From Asterias rubens (taxonomy: Eukaryota > Echinodermata > Asteroidea > Forcipulatida > Asteriidae), in the NCBI RefSeq assembly GCF_902459465.1, contig NC_047078.1, positions 9,386,333 to 9,450,332 on the forward strand: a DNA stretch of 64,000 bases. The letters run 5' to 3'. Position numbers and translations under genes: made by a program. Shown one piece after another: positions 1 to 12,200 of the stretch. The notes under the pieces were generated by a model. It made no database searches. It saw only the letters and a list, made by a program, of their open reading frames with translations, and was not told the origin of the DNA. Position 1 is the first letter of the stretch. Each line of letters begins with the position of its first letter.

Positions 1-720
1 CAATAGGTAACAAATTAATTATTACAGTCCCTTTATTTAATGCTTCGCCAAGTGAGATTTCTGTTGTCAATATACCTTATGCATATGACGTCATATGAGG
101 AGGAACGAGAGAAAATGTAACACCATTTAGTAAAAACTGGCAGCACTTGTTTCCAAAGACGAAACATCACTTTGTTAAGTTCAATTAAACCGTCTGCACT
201 TATTAACATAATAGTATAACTCGTTTTCAATGTCCACAGAATTGTCATACTACTCCTTGAGGGTTGCCCTAAATTCAACATTTACCAAATAATTAACAAG
301 TCGACATGTGAACTACATTTTTATTTTAAGAAAATGTGCCCTATAAATCGGGAAGAGGAGGTGGTGGTAATTAAAGATATTCCAATTATTGCAACTTGGC
401 TAAAGCAACGAATACTGTGTACATTTTTTACTTCCATATAAATAAATGAACTTTTATATTAATGTGTCCATCTTAGTTAAAACAATTATTAGTAACAATG
501 TTTTCCTCCGTCTTCAAACGCTTTGACTGCTGTCAAAATGACGTCGTCCATTACTAGTATCAAAAATAAATAATTTCGTTTTAGTATTTTTTTTTCTACG
601 TTGGTGAAGAGATATACATGACTATGTTCATCGTATGTTAGCAAGAAATTCAAACCCATAAATAAACAATTTTACATTATTATAATAGTGTATTCGCACA
701 ATATCAAGATACTTAGTTGA
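1..720. other. No recognised feature
   Basis: AT-rich sequence without convincing coding potential; a minus-strand frame at 33-281 has no motif. It is downstream of the transporter gene on that strand. Confidence 0.5.
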
Positions 721-724
721 AAGG

Positions 725-977
725 CTCTGGGTCGATTTCACAAAGAGCTAGGACTAGTCCTGCATGGATAGTCCTAAGTTAAGACGAGTAACTGGTCCTA
801 ACTCGAGATAAGACTAGTCCTAACTCTTTGTGAAATCCACCCCAGGGGTCGATTTCACAAAGAGTTAGGAATAAACCCAAAAGATATACAAAATTGCATG
901 GATAGTCCTAAGTTAGGACGAGTAATTGGTCCTAACTCGAGTTAAGACCAGTCCTAACTCTTTGTGAAATCCACCCC
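725..977. mobile_element. Two adjacent MITEs, family D
   Basis: Two copies (about 725-845 and 846-977) of GTCGATTTCACAAAGAGTTA...TAACTCTTTGTGAAATCCAC, each palindromic with GGACTAGTCC-type internal motifs. Relatives are at 41,183-41,262 and 60,967-61,085. Confidence 0.85.
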
Positions 978-1477
978 TGGACACTTTGGGTAATATTTCC
1001 AAAGACCAATATTCTCACTTGGTGTATCCCAACACATGCATAACATACCACTCTACGAACATTGAAATCAATTTGTCATCTAAGTTGTGAGCACCGCGGG
1101 GTCGACCCAGGGAAGCTAATCGAACGCACCCTAAATAAACTCTCATAGCACTCACTGCAAAATGCAAAGTATTTAAAAAAAATACACGAGCAATGCTAAG
1201 AAATCGCAGCTTGTTTACAGTAGAGGGAAAATTGTTCATCGACTCTTGAACTTCCATCCTCTGTTCAATTTAATATGGAGAGTCCCCGGGCCAGTCGAAT
1301 TTTTTCCCCATCCAGGCCAAAACACCCCTACACATATGTATGTTTTCCAAATAATGTCAGAGCATCATTCTTTAAGAATGTCCTTACACCGTGCAAATGT
1401 CCCTGTAGCATTTTGCAAGGTTAGTGGTGTATAATAAATAGCGTGCACCCGTATGTACAATTTGTACCTTTTCAATA

Positions 1478-1964
1478 TTAAAGGTAGTGTACACTTTTGG
1501 TAGTTGTCAAAGACCGGTCTCCTCTCTTGGTGTATCTCAAAATATGCACAAAATAACAAACCTGTGAAAATTTGAGCTCAATAGGAGACTTTCCAACGCT
1601 AGGTGGCAGCAGACATACCGGGTAAATTTCCATTGTTTACGTAGTTCTGAACATGCGCATAATTCTGAGAACAATGGATTTACCCGGTAAGTCTGCTGCC
1701 CTCTATCGTCCCAGAAAGTCTCCCATTGGTCGTCGAAGTTACGAGATCATAATGCAAGAAAAAACACCCTTAACTGTCACACGAAATTGTATTTTTTTCC
1801 GGTGCTTGATTTTGAGACCTCAAATTTCTCGAAAACTACGTGACTTCAGAGGGGCCGTTTCTCACAATGTTTTTTTTCATCAACCTCTCCCCATTACTCG
1901 ACCACGTAAGGTTTTATGCTAATACTTATTTTGAGTAATAACCAATAGTGTCCACTGCCTTTAA
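1478..1964. mobile_element. MITE, family A, with a nested family B MITE
   Basis: Family A has TTAA-flanked ends (TTAAAGGTAGTGTACAC and GTGTCCACTGCCTTTAA). At 1,583-1,724 a family B MITE interrupts the conserved text GAGCTCAAT|TGGTCATCGAAG. Confidence 0.85.
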
Positions 1965-2016
1965 ACAGCGCCACCATAGTTTGAACCTCCAGAGCCAACA
2001 AATTATTGGAAACTTA

Positions 2017-2170
2017 GGGTGCGTTCGTTTAGCTTCCCTGGGTCGACCCCGGTGTGTGACGGTTTTTTTTTTTCCAGGACGAACGTGTGCAGATAATTAC
2101 ACACGTTCGTCCTGGAAGAAAAAACCGCCACACACCGGGGTCGACCCAGGGAAGCTAAACGAACGCACCC
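2017..2170. mobile_element. Palindromic MITE, family C (GGGTGCGTTCG ends)
   Basis: The two roughly 75-bp halves are near-perfect inverted copies (GGGTGCGTTCGTTTAGCTTC and on through GGTCGACCCCGG...CCAGGACGAACGTGTG), differing by a few bases. Longer, less symmetrical relatives are at 2,422-2,661 and 8,968-9,221; fragments are at 1,083-1,131 and 29,880-29,958. Confidence 0.92.
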
Positions 2171-2421
2171 ATAACATGCTTTACTGGTCCCCTGTACTGA
2201 AAGACAGGTCTTGCAAGAAAACACATGTGCGACCGATTTAACTGCAAACCTTCAGAACCATGAAGGCCATGTGACACGATGCGAGGTCAAAGTGATTATG
2301 GGCGTGGGGATGGGCTCAACGGCAGCTCTCTGGGCGAAGCCACCCGAATTGTCAGGTCATGACGTCCTACTGTTACTGTTTAAAATCGTGTTTCTCTGAC
2401 TATGAGACATTTGCTATACGG

Positions 2422-2661
2422 ATGCGTCCAATGCGCTTCACTTGGTCAACCCCGGTCTGCCATTCCTCCATGCTTTGACAGGCTCACCTGGGTCAGCCCC
2501 CAGTGCACTGCTTGTTGTAGAGTGGGTCACTTGGGGGTGAACTGAGGTGCATGCCGTCACCACGAGAGGGCGAGTGTGATCGTTCGATTGGCTCTTGTCA
2601 GGGGCTCACCCGAGTGAGCACTGCGGGGTCGATCGACACTGGGAAGCTAATCGAAAGCACC
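2422..2661. mobile_element. MITE, family C, about 240 bp
   Basis: Shares GGCTCACC(C/T)GGGTCAGCCCC and the AGGGGCTCACCCGAGTGAGC end with the copy at 8,968. The right end GGGAAGCTAATCGAAAGCAC matches the family terminus. Confidence 0.75.
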
Positions 2662-2984
2662 CACAATGATTCGGGGCAAGCTTTTAGGGTAGTTACGTAA
2701 GAGACAGTGAACACTCACCGTACACAATTCTTGAATAGGTGTGTTTGGCATAATGGTACAATTTAGACTATACATGCTTCGTTCGCCCATACATCATAAA
2801 ACAGTTTGTCATTGTTGAACCATTTATATGCTATAAAAGGGGTCTGAAACAAAAGTTGGTGTTTAGTTAAAAAAGAATAAGCTTACCATTGAGAAGTGAG
2901 GCTTACATGGGATAGAAGCATGGTGATGTTTCCCCCTCTTGGCGAGGGTTATACTTCCGGTATGGCAGGAGACTCCGTCCCCCG

Positions 2985-3165
2985 GAGATTATGTCCCTTT
3001 TCGAAACCACGACTTGGGCTTTGGTTTCGGCTACAGGCTCCGTCCTGAAGTCTGAAGCCATGAGCGCGTACGAAAAACATGCGCAATATTGTCAAAACAA
3101 CCGCGGGGCCAAGCTAGCCTCAGCCGAATCTGGAGCCTGTAAGCCGTGGATTCGCTGTCTCCCGT
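2985..3165. mobile_element. MITE, family J
   Basis: CGAAACCACGACTTGGGCTT to GCCGTGGATTCG, inverted ends; interior TATTGTCAAAACAACCGCGG. Other copies: 47,466-47,895 (interrupted) and 50,700-50,775 (partial). Confidence 0.75.
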
Positions 3166-3514
3166 ACTGCCAACTGTTTACCAATACTTATGATGGCGCC
3201 CTCTCTTGAAACAACCACAGTGAGCCCAGGTAAATTTCCCGCTTGGAAAGATTTTGACCCAGAGTTTAGCTCGTCAGTTATTATTAATTTAAACAAGACA
3301 CCGTAAAAAACGACCTCATTATTGAAATCAGTGAAAAACGTTCGCAGTGTCATAGTACTTTATTGCATTTTATTTTGCATAAATACATGAAGTTTGTAAA
3401 CACAGTCTGTGATCACATTAAACATAATAATTATTTCGGTTATTCTGTTGGGTTACGATGTCTTCAACCACCGTATTACATTATTGCAAACTCAAACAAC
3501 CAACGTAGCGGCAG

Positions 3515-3745
3515 ACTTATCAGGGCCAATTTTCATAGAGCTGCTAAGCATGCTTATCATGAAATTTCTTCCTTTGATAAAACAAAGAACGCCAACCAAT
3601 TTCCACGCGATTTTCAGGACAAGCAAACAATAGCTGAATACCAGTAACAAGAAATATGCAACACTCGGACGTTTGGTTGGTAATTCTGGTTTTATCAAGG
3701 AAGACATTTTATGCTTAGCAGCTCTTTGAAATTGGGCCCTTATTG
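3515..3745. mobile_element. Palindromic MITE, family G
   Basis: CAGGGCCAATTTTCATAGAG, CTGCTAAGCATG to CATTTTATGCTTAGCAGCTC, TTTGAAATTGGGCCCTT. A second copy is at 51,315-51,545; degenerate relatives at 31,925-32,055 and 56,395-56,545. Confidence 0.85.
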
Positions 3746-4266
3746 CAAACACTCGGTACGTGCGTGTTAGGCGTGGAATGTGATGCATGCTGGTCTATCT
3801 CTAGCTAGACCAGCATGTACCCCCATTCAACCGTAATAAGCGCTTGCGCAATGGGTTTTTGGAAAAAGGTCTATTCAAATTATTTTCGGTAAAGTGCGTG
3901 TGTCCAGAACTACGTTAACAACGGAGATATACCTAATAACTCTGCTGCCACCTAGCGTTTCAAAGTCGCCATTACATCATGAATTTAAAAATGTACATTA
4001 ATTGCATTAATTACATTATTTAAAAAAAAAAATTTTTAAAGAACTTTTGAAGTCAGATATTGATATACACAATATATCGTGTTTAAAAAGAGAAATCTCA
4101 CGTGACCAAATAAGAGAAATGTTAAAATTACATAATTTTTATTATTATTTTACTTTTATAGTAGACAACTATAGGGCACAATCGTTAAGAAAACTTTGCA
4201 TTGCTTTTATGGTAGTTTTGAAATAGTTATGGGTCTTCACAATGTCACAAACCTGCTCCGTATGAG

Positions 4267-4434
4267 CAATACTAGCATAGCATGAAGCTTGTTCTTGGAG
4301 GAATTGTTTCGGGGTCCACTTCCTGATGAGTTGAGTTATTTTAAAACAAGCAATACTAACATAGCATGAAGCTTGTTCTTGGAGGAATTGTTTCGCGGTT
4401 CACCTCCCGATGAGTTGAGTTATTTTAAAACAAG
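4267..4434 (+). repeat. 84-bp tandem duplication
   Basis: CAATACTAGCATAGCATGAA at 4,267 recurs at 4,351 with the following GCTTGTTCTTGGAGGAATTG. Two copies only. Confidence 0.93.
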
Positions 4435-4794
4435 GCACTGGACACTATTGGCAATTACTAAAAATAATTGTAACAACTTTATACTTGGTTACCAGCAATG
4501 GGGGGAGCTGTTGATATTTTTCAGCCCAACATTGTGAGAAACAGCTTCCTCTGAAGTATGTAGTTTTGAGAAAGAGATTTCTCACTGAAATAATAAAAAT
4601 ACTGAAGCCTTTTAGTAGCTACATCTGAAAGCACTCGTAATAGAGCAAGGGTGTTTTATCGTTTATTATTCTCTTGCAACTTCGATATGAACAATTGAGC
4701 CAAAATTTTCACAGATTTTCGATGCATATGTTTGGATGCACCAAGTGAGAGTACTGGTCGTTGACAATTACCAAATGTGTCCTGTACCTTTAAA
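4433..4794. mobile_element. MITE, family A (AAGGCAGTGGACACTATTGG)
   Basis: About 360 bp with inverted ends AGGCACTGGACACTATTGGC and ATTACCAAATGTGTCCTGTA. The interior contains GTGAGAAACAGCTTCCTCTG and CTTGGATGCACCAAGTGAGA-like blocks found in every full copy. Confidence 0.85.
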
Positions 4795-5259
4795 CCGATG
4801 TAAAAAGAAGTTGAGTTAGAATTAAAAACAAACCAGTAGAGTTATTAAAACAATGGTCCTTTTTACAATTTAAAACTGTCAACACTGTTAAATCCTGCAA
4901 TGTCAACTGTTATAGTCCATTGTGAATTATTAAAAATTAGGGGGAACAGGATTGAGGTTTAAAACGCTTTCATAAAAAAATTACATGTAGTTTCAATTAT
5001 TTCGCACCAGAATTATAGTTATTAGTTACATAATTATCATGTTCATGTCATATTTTATTGCAATATCAATAACACATGGTTGCAATAGCACTCTGTACTA
5101 AAGCTAAAGACGTCGGGTTTTATTTTGAGCAAAGATGACGTCATTGGTACAGAGTGCTTAAAAGTTTCGTATGGCCCGGTCACCCAACAAGCCCCGATAA
5201 CGAGAAAAAATGCACGCCCTCGATTGGTTGAATAAGCGTGGGCGTATTCTGCGTGGAGC

Positions 5260-5407
5260 AATGGGAGACTTTGGAACGCTAGGTGGCAGCAGACTTACCA
5301 GGTAAATTTCCATTGTTAACGTACTTTTGAGCATGCGCACATTACCAGGAACCCCGGATTTTACCTGGTAAGTCTGCTGCCACCAAGCGTCCCAAAAGTC
5401 TCCCATT
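5260..5407. mobile_element. MITE, family B
   Basis: Palindromic 148-bp element: AATGGGAGACTTTGGAACGC, CAGCAGACTTACCAGGTAAA, and the inverse ending AAAAGTCTCCCATT. Other copies: 1,583-1,724; 5,536-5,683; 47,204-47,350; 49,454-49,601; a remnant near 3,920-3,970. Confidence 0.9.
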
Positions 5408-5535
5408 CAATTCAACCATTCGAGGGCGTGCATTTTTATCGCTCTCATTTTCGTTCTCGTTATCAGAGCCTGTGTGACCGGGCCTTTAGTGCCTTGTCAC
5501 ACGAAGCAACTTTTACAAGCAACTTGGAGGCAACC

Positions 5536-5683
5536 AATGGGAGACTTTCTGGGACGATAGAGGGCAGCAGACTTACCGGGTAAATCCATTGTTCTCAGAA
5601 TTATGCGCATGTTCAGAACTACGTAAACAATGGAAATTTACCCGGTATGTCTGCTGCCGCCTAGCGTTGGAAAGTCTCCTATT
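5536..5683. mobile_element. MITE, family B
   Basis: AATGGGAGACTTTCTGGGAC to GGAAAGTCTCCTATT. Nearly identical to the copy at 47,204, so movement may have been recent. Confidence 0.9.
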
Positions 5684-6165
5684 GCAGTACATACCACAGG
5701 ACCACTTTGGTAGCACATGAGTTCAAATAATGTCTTACGATCCCCAATAAATATATGTGAGCATTCAAATGAGAATGCCCTTTCTTGACGTGCTTGATCA
5801 CAAGTTACATTAATTTTGAATTTCTCGGACTATAGAGACAGTTGATATGACATAATAATTCCGGGCAAGCCTTTGCGTAGTAATGTAAGAGACGGTGAAC
5901 ACCCATACACTCTGGTACCAAGGTTTGCTTATCTGGAGGTTGCTATGTTAAAGCTTGCCCTGAACCAATTGACATATAAAATGCAGTCCGAGGAACTCAA
6001 ATGCAGTGGTACTTTGTGACTAAACAAGTCATTGTACCAGACAATATTCAAACCTTACTCTCAAATGGGGCTCCTCATAGTCCTTGCAAAGAGTCAAGAC
6101 CTGTCTTCCAAGCCTCGTTATGGCTGCATTGACATACACAGGGGGACAAACTGCGCCATTACTGT

Positions 6166-6296
6166 TTACAGTTGACGTCGTTTTCGGTGGTACTCCACAC
6201 AGCATATGATGAGCATAAGAAACACAGCGACACTCTGAACAAGCCCAAGCACGATGAAGGAAACGTCATAGCTTCCATATTGATCAAATAGCCAAC
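6166..6296 (-). CDS. MCT-like gene, coding exon 5 (last helix, stop)
   Basis: After the acceptor TTTATCAG the exon reads [19 protein letters not shown], then a hydrophobic helix and [13 protein letters not shown], ending at TAA (6,168-6,166). This is the usual MCT ending: a helix-11/12 loop WLFD.YGSYD, the final helix and a basic tail. I see no AATAAA on the minus strand in the next few hundred bases, so the polyadenylation site is not assigned. Confidence 0.93.
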
Positions 6297-9200
6297 CTGA
6301 TAAACACAAGTCAATAAATGAAAATGAATAAATGAATCAATTTATAAAAACAATAAATACCGTAGTCGTTTCGGACCCCCTTGTGCGGCACCTTTTTGGA
6401 ACCTTGTGGGGCACCTTGTTTGCACCTTGTGGGGCACCTTGTGGTGCATGCAGCTAACGGGAAACCTTGTTGTCACCTAGTTTGCGGCCACGTGGGGCAG
6501 ACTGTGGGCACCTTGTGTGATGGGGCACATGGTGGGGCAGATTGTGGGGAAGCTTGGGGTGCACCTGCACCTTGTGGGCACGTTTTGGTGCACCTTGTGG
6601 GGGATACCTTGTGGGGCACTTTGAGGGCACCTTGTGGACACATTGTGGGCACTTCGTGGTGCACCTTTTCGGTACCTTGTGGGGCACTTTGTGGGGATAC
6701 CTTGTTGGGCACTTTGAGGGCACCTTGTGGACACATTGTGCACCTTTTCGGTACCTTGTGCGGCACTTTGTGGGGATACCTTGTGGGGCACCTTGAGGCC
6801 ACCTTGTGGACACCTTGTGGGCACTTTCTGGTAATTTTAACATAACTTTGAGTTGTAGGGTTTTGTGGTATACAATTGTTTACCGCAAATGGGTTGTAGC
6901 GTTTTGTGATTTACCTGTTATAAATCCAGCAAGCATTCGTCCAATCCCAGCAAAACCATACGACCATCCTAACGCATTGGCGAATTTCTCAACTCCAACA
7001 GCATTCTTGACTACTACGACGGATATAGGGAAGTATACCCCACTAGCCAGTCCATAAGTCAACGATGCGATGGTAAGGGTCGCAAAGGTTTTCAGTAAAG
7101 GGTCCACCATTAGGGACCCAGCAGCCACTACAGCCGCGATGGTTAGAAGGTGGGTGGCTGTTAAGATCTTCCTGTCCACTAGGATACCATGCAAGGCCCG
7201 GGAGAAGATGTTGGTGACACCGGCTATGGAGGCCAGGAGCGTAGCACCCATTGGCGTAATCCCTTTCTCAATAGCGTGTGGAATCAAATAGACAAGCCAG
7301 CCCATATACGCGAAACGTCCACAGACCTGAACAACCATGAGTAGCAAAAAAGATGGATCTTTGAACAGCGACAGGGCAAGGATCTCACCCTTGAATTTAC
7401 AGCACCCTCCTCCTGATTCAGAGTCTCCAGACACGCCCCCTCCACCTGGTGTGACGTCATCATCAATGTCGTTACTAGAATCGATACTGTTGGTTTCGTC
7501 ATTGTTTGAGGGGAGTCTCTGGTATCGACGCCCCTGTCCTTTCATCCCTGTTGACAAATGGAGCGGTCTGAGTAGCGCTCCACATACAGCCACGTTGAAT
7601 GTCATAGCACCGATCACGGAGAGGGCTCCCCTCCACCCGTAACAATCAATCAAAAGTTGGGAAAGAGGGGCAAGTGTCAAGATGCCCACCCCTGATCCAG
7701 AATAGGCGAGTCCATTCGCCATGCTGTAGCGCTTGTCAAAGTACCGACTAATCATGGTTAAACTGGGGGTGAGTGCAAGACCTAACCCGACACCTGGATA
7801 CACGAAAACAAAAACACAAAGAAATATGGAGTTTTTATATTGAATCTCAATCAACCACAAAATATGTTCCGCCTGATTGAAAACATATAGACTTTAGAAT
7901 GTCTTTTTATGAGTTTGTTTCATTGAAATTCAACCAACCTCAAAATATGTTCCACTTCATCGAAAACTAATTTGCGAGTTAGGTCGAGAAACATTTTTTT
8001 TTAGGCTTCACAAAAAGCAAAAAGGAATAACTAAAAATGTCATTACTTTTAAAGCCATTGGACCCTTTCGGTACAGAAAAAAAATAAATAAAAGTTCACA
8101 GATTTACAAATAACTTACAGGGTTTACAGAAGTTAGTGGTGAAATGTTCTCTTGAAATATTATTCCATGAAATGCTTTACTTTTTGAGAAAACGGTAAAA
8201 CAATATAAATTCTCGATAGCGAGAACTACGGATTTATTTAAACACATGTCATGACACGGCGAAACGCGCGGATACAAGGGTGGGTTTTCCCGTTATTTTC
8301 TCCCGACTCCGATGACCGATTGAGCCTAAATGTTCATAGGTTTGTTATTTGATATAGAAGTTGTGATACACGAAGTGTGGACCTTGGACAATACTGTTTA
8401 CCGAAAGGGTCCAGTGGCTTTAAAGTCTAGACTACCCCCATAATAACTTTAAAAAAAAAAAAAAAAAAAAACAGTTGGGAATGTGACAACTCAACCGGAA
8501 TTCAGTAATGAATGATCTTCGAAAAAAAAGTACCGATCAAAATCAAAATGTGGAATGGTTAAATTCTTTCCATTATCGGCTTAAACTGAAACTCACACAT
8601 GGTGTGAACAGTGTCATTGCACCGGCCCGAACAATATATGACGTCTGTACGCTATATTTACAAAAGTACATTCTACGGTAGTTCTACCCCACTAAAAAAA
8701 AACAGCTCCTAGTTTCGCAATTTACAATTTTATACATTCTCAGGTTTTTTTAGAGGTTAAACAACAAACAACATCATGAACACGCATTCAAATTCGCGCT
8801 TGTTTCTCTGATTTAAAACTTAATAATATTGGAAACTAAAACCGTTCCTTATTTAGGAATTGCTAAAGACTATAAATTGCTCGTGAGTTATAACACTTTA
8901 GGTTAACCCTGAAGAGTTGTTTTCCTTTTTCATTTTTAGACCGAGGTGTGTACACTGGCTGGCATATAGTGTGCGTTCGTTTGCTTCCCTGTGTCTGCCC
9001 CGGTCTGCCCCCCGGTACGTTCGAATAGCTTTGACGTCACAGGGGCTCACCCGGGTCAGCCCCCAGTGCCCTGCTTGTGGAGTGTGTCACTTGGGGGCTG
9101 GCCCCAGGTACATGACGTCACTATGAGAGCGGTGAGCGATCGTTCGTTTAGCTCTTGTCAGGGGCTCACACGAGTGAGCACCGCCGGGTAGACACCCAGG

Positions 9201-12200
9201 GAAGCTAATCGAACGCACCAATAATTTGTTCACTTGTGCACGCGTCTATCCCCCTCGGGCCTGTGAGTGACCAGAAGTAGGCCCTATCATGAGTGAAGTT
9301 CCCTCAACCTTTGGCCTCAGGAAATAGGTCCATCTTTAGGTCACTCACAAAGTCCCTGGGGGAGTAGGAATGCTCTAGCGCCCCCAGCGGCCAATCCAAT
9401 AACTATAATAATGACAAAGAACGACCAGACTTCCCCAAGTTCCCCCTTGTTTCACAATGGAAGTCTTGAGTTGAATGTCTTGTTCGCTGTGTACAATAGC
9501 AAAACTGTATTCTCACCCGGGTAGAAACCGTAAAGAACCAGACTATCTGGAAAGTAGACTAGATTTTAATAGAAGATTTGTTTTAATCAGTTGTCAGCAT
9601 CTTGCGCCACAGCACCTTGTAATCCGTTACATGGTGCTATAAATAATAATGACGTTATTGTACAAAGTTAACAGATGTTTTTAACCGGAGTACCGTATTT
9701 TCCTGCGGATAAGACGCGTCTTATCTGACTTTTTAGACCCCCCAAAAAAAAAACATCGATGCGTCTTATCTTTAGGTCTCATAATTCAAACGTATAGTCC
9801 CATTTTTATTGAGCGTCACAGAGTGAGTTGAAAAGGCATGCGATGTTTGGGAGTTGAGACTAATATTTATATAAATCGAGTACTTGAAGAAACATAAATA
9901 CCTGCAAAACTAAGCGACCAGGATAAATGCATCATAGTCCGAGCACCATAAGCTGCGACTACCAGCCCAGAGCCAGCAAACACGCCGCCAATTATTGCTA
10001 CTGGACGGCAGCCAAATCGCTGACAGAGGGGTCCACTTATAAGACCTTTAAAAGAAAAAGACAAAAACAACTTTAATTTTTGTAGAATCTTAGAATAAGA
10101 TCATTCACTCAATTGTAAATAGTTAAGGATAATATTTATTTAATATATTATACGGAGCTCCATGAGTGCCATCCCACATATCGAGTTACCGACATGATTT
10201 AGCTCATCAAGACGACTTTAATTTTCGTGGAATAAGTTAACTTACCGACATATTTTATCTTGCTAAGTCGACTTATTCAAAACAATCAGTCGACTTACTG
10301 ACATAATTTATCTCACAAGTCGACTCATATAAAATGATAAATCGTGACTGACATAATTTATCTCACCAAGTCGACTCATAATGATAAGTCATTTTACCGA
10401 CATAATTTATCACAACAAACCGACTTGGGTCGACTAACTGACATAATTGATCCCACCAAGTCGACTTACAGAAACTAAGACGTTGACTTATCACCACCTA
10501 CCTACTGCGCCTACTCACCAGAACCAAATCTTCCGATCACAAACACCCATTTTATATAATCTCCACTGGCTTCCTGTTAAACATAGAATACAATTCAAAA
10601 TCTTGATTCTCACATTCAAGGCCCTCCATGGGTTAGCACCTTGCTACATTACACATCTTTTACAACAACGTAACAACAGACCAGGCCTTAGATCACCATC
10701 ATCATCACACATACTCTATGTTCCCAAAACTCGTCTGGGAAGTTACGGAGACCGTGCCTTTTCCAGCTGCGCACCGCGTCTCTGGAATTCCTTCCCAGAC
10801 GAGCTGAGGGCCACACCTGATCTTTCTACTTTCAAACACAACCTCAAGTCTCATTTGTTTAATTTGTCAGCTGACTAGCTTCCGGCGCCTTTGAATGGAT
10901 CTATTCCAGATACTGCGCGCCTTATAAATGTTATGTTATTATTATTATTAGCTGTTCCGACCTACCGTCGGAACAGGTGTTGTTTTCGTCGAGATTTTTA
11001 TTATTTTTAGCTGTTCCGACCTACCGTCGGAACAGGTGTTGTTTTCGTCGAGATTTTTATTATTTTTATTATTATTTTTATTATTATTATTATTTTTATT
11101 ATTATTTCATTTTATCACAGCATGCAAAAGAAAGATCTCATTTTCCTTTGTGCCGGTACACCCTCGATTTTTTAGCCCCCAAAACTAAAAAATATTTCTT
11201 TTTGTAATATTTAAGTTAGATTCTTATCTTTATATCGATAGTGTTGCCTTTTCTTTTTCTCAAATGTTAGCCCAACATAACCTGTGTGCATGCATGACAC
11301 GATGATGTTTAAAAACACAGTAAGCGAAAAATGGTGATCATAAGGGCAGAGTTTGGTGGTTAAGAGTTCTGTGAAATCAACTTGTACTAGATCAAACATC
11401 AAACCACCGACCCCCAAAAATTTTTTAAATCGTAATTAATTAACCACGTGACCCATATTGCATATTTAATTGTACAAGGGGACAAAGTTGTTGGAACTTC
11501 CTGTTGATGCTGACATCATGAGAACATCAGCATAAGTATTGGAATTGCACTACCTATTGAACCACTTGGAGTGTTCAAGGAGTCCAACACGTCAGTCTAG
11601 AGTCCAACTCTGATTGTAAAAGTCAATTCACGCATCATCTTTAATTTAATTTTATGCAACAAGCAAACTTGGAAATTTTCTGATTTTATTTCAAAGGGTA
11701 ACATAAATGGCTGTTAGCAAACGGTTTCCAACAAAAACTACATGGTGTACGTGCACAATACTCTTACTGGCCTCAAGAATTTACCTTTAGATAATAAATC
11801 AAGCATTCAGTTCAAAATGATAAAAGTTTGTTATTGCCACATTATTCAGCGAACCATGAATCATACACAGCTACTATTCACAAGAAAATCTATGCGTGGA
11901 GGGTAACAGACAGCACACAATGGAACCGGAGTTTAACAATGACAATACCAAAAGTGCAATCGTCAGCCTTTAAAGTTTATTATACATGGGGCTGATGGTG
12001 ATCAAAAGGATAAAAGTCTGTTGTCGATACAACTTATATTCAAAAGAATATCCATATAATAGATTTGTCTGGTGTATAAACTGATGTCCCAGCCATGTTT
12101 GTTCAGTTTTATCCTCCTAAGGCATTAAAAATAAACTTTATGACCCCAAGTTGACCTCTACTTCCGGGTCAACCAGAAGTGGCACCATATCTCAAGAACT

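Larger units (their letters stand above)
2665..5970. repeat. Low-copy dispersed repeat pair
   Basis: CGGGGCAAGCTTTTAGGGTA with GTAAGAGACAGTGAACAC (2,675-2,715) resembles CCGGGCAAGCCTTTGCGTAG with GTAAGAGACGGTGAACAC (5,861-5,903). Two dispersed copies in the transporter's downstream flank; the bounds given enclose both. Family unknown. Confidence 0.5.

Noticed and set aside
6381..6845. ORFs of 84-154 codons on both strands rich in Gly/Cys or Pro/Lys
   Set aside because: Frames across a GT-rich minisatellite inside an intron of the transporter.
10447..10878. 143-codon ORF as a host gene
   Set aside because: Its motifs ([30 protein letters not shown]) are the C-terminus of LINE proteins; truncated and inserted in a repeat.
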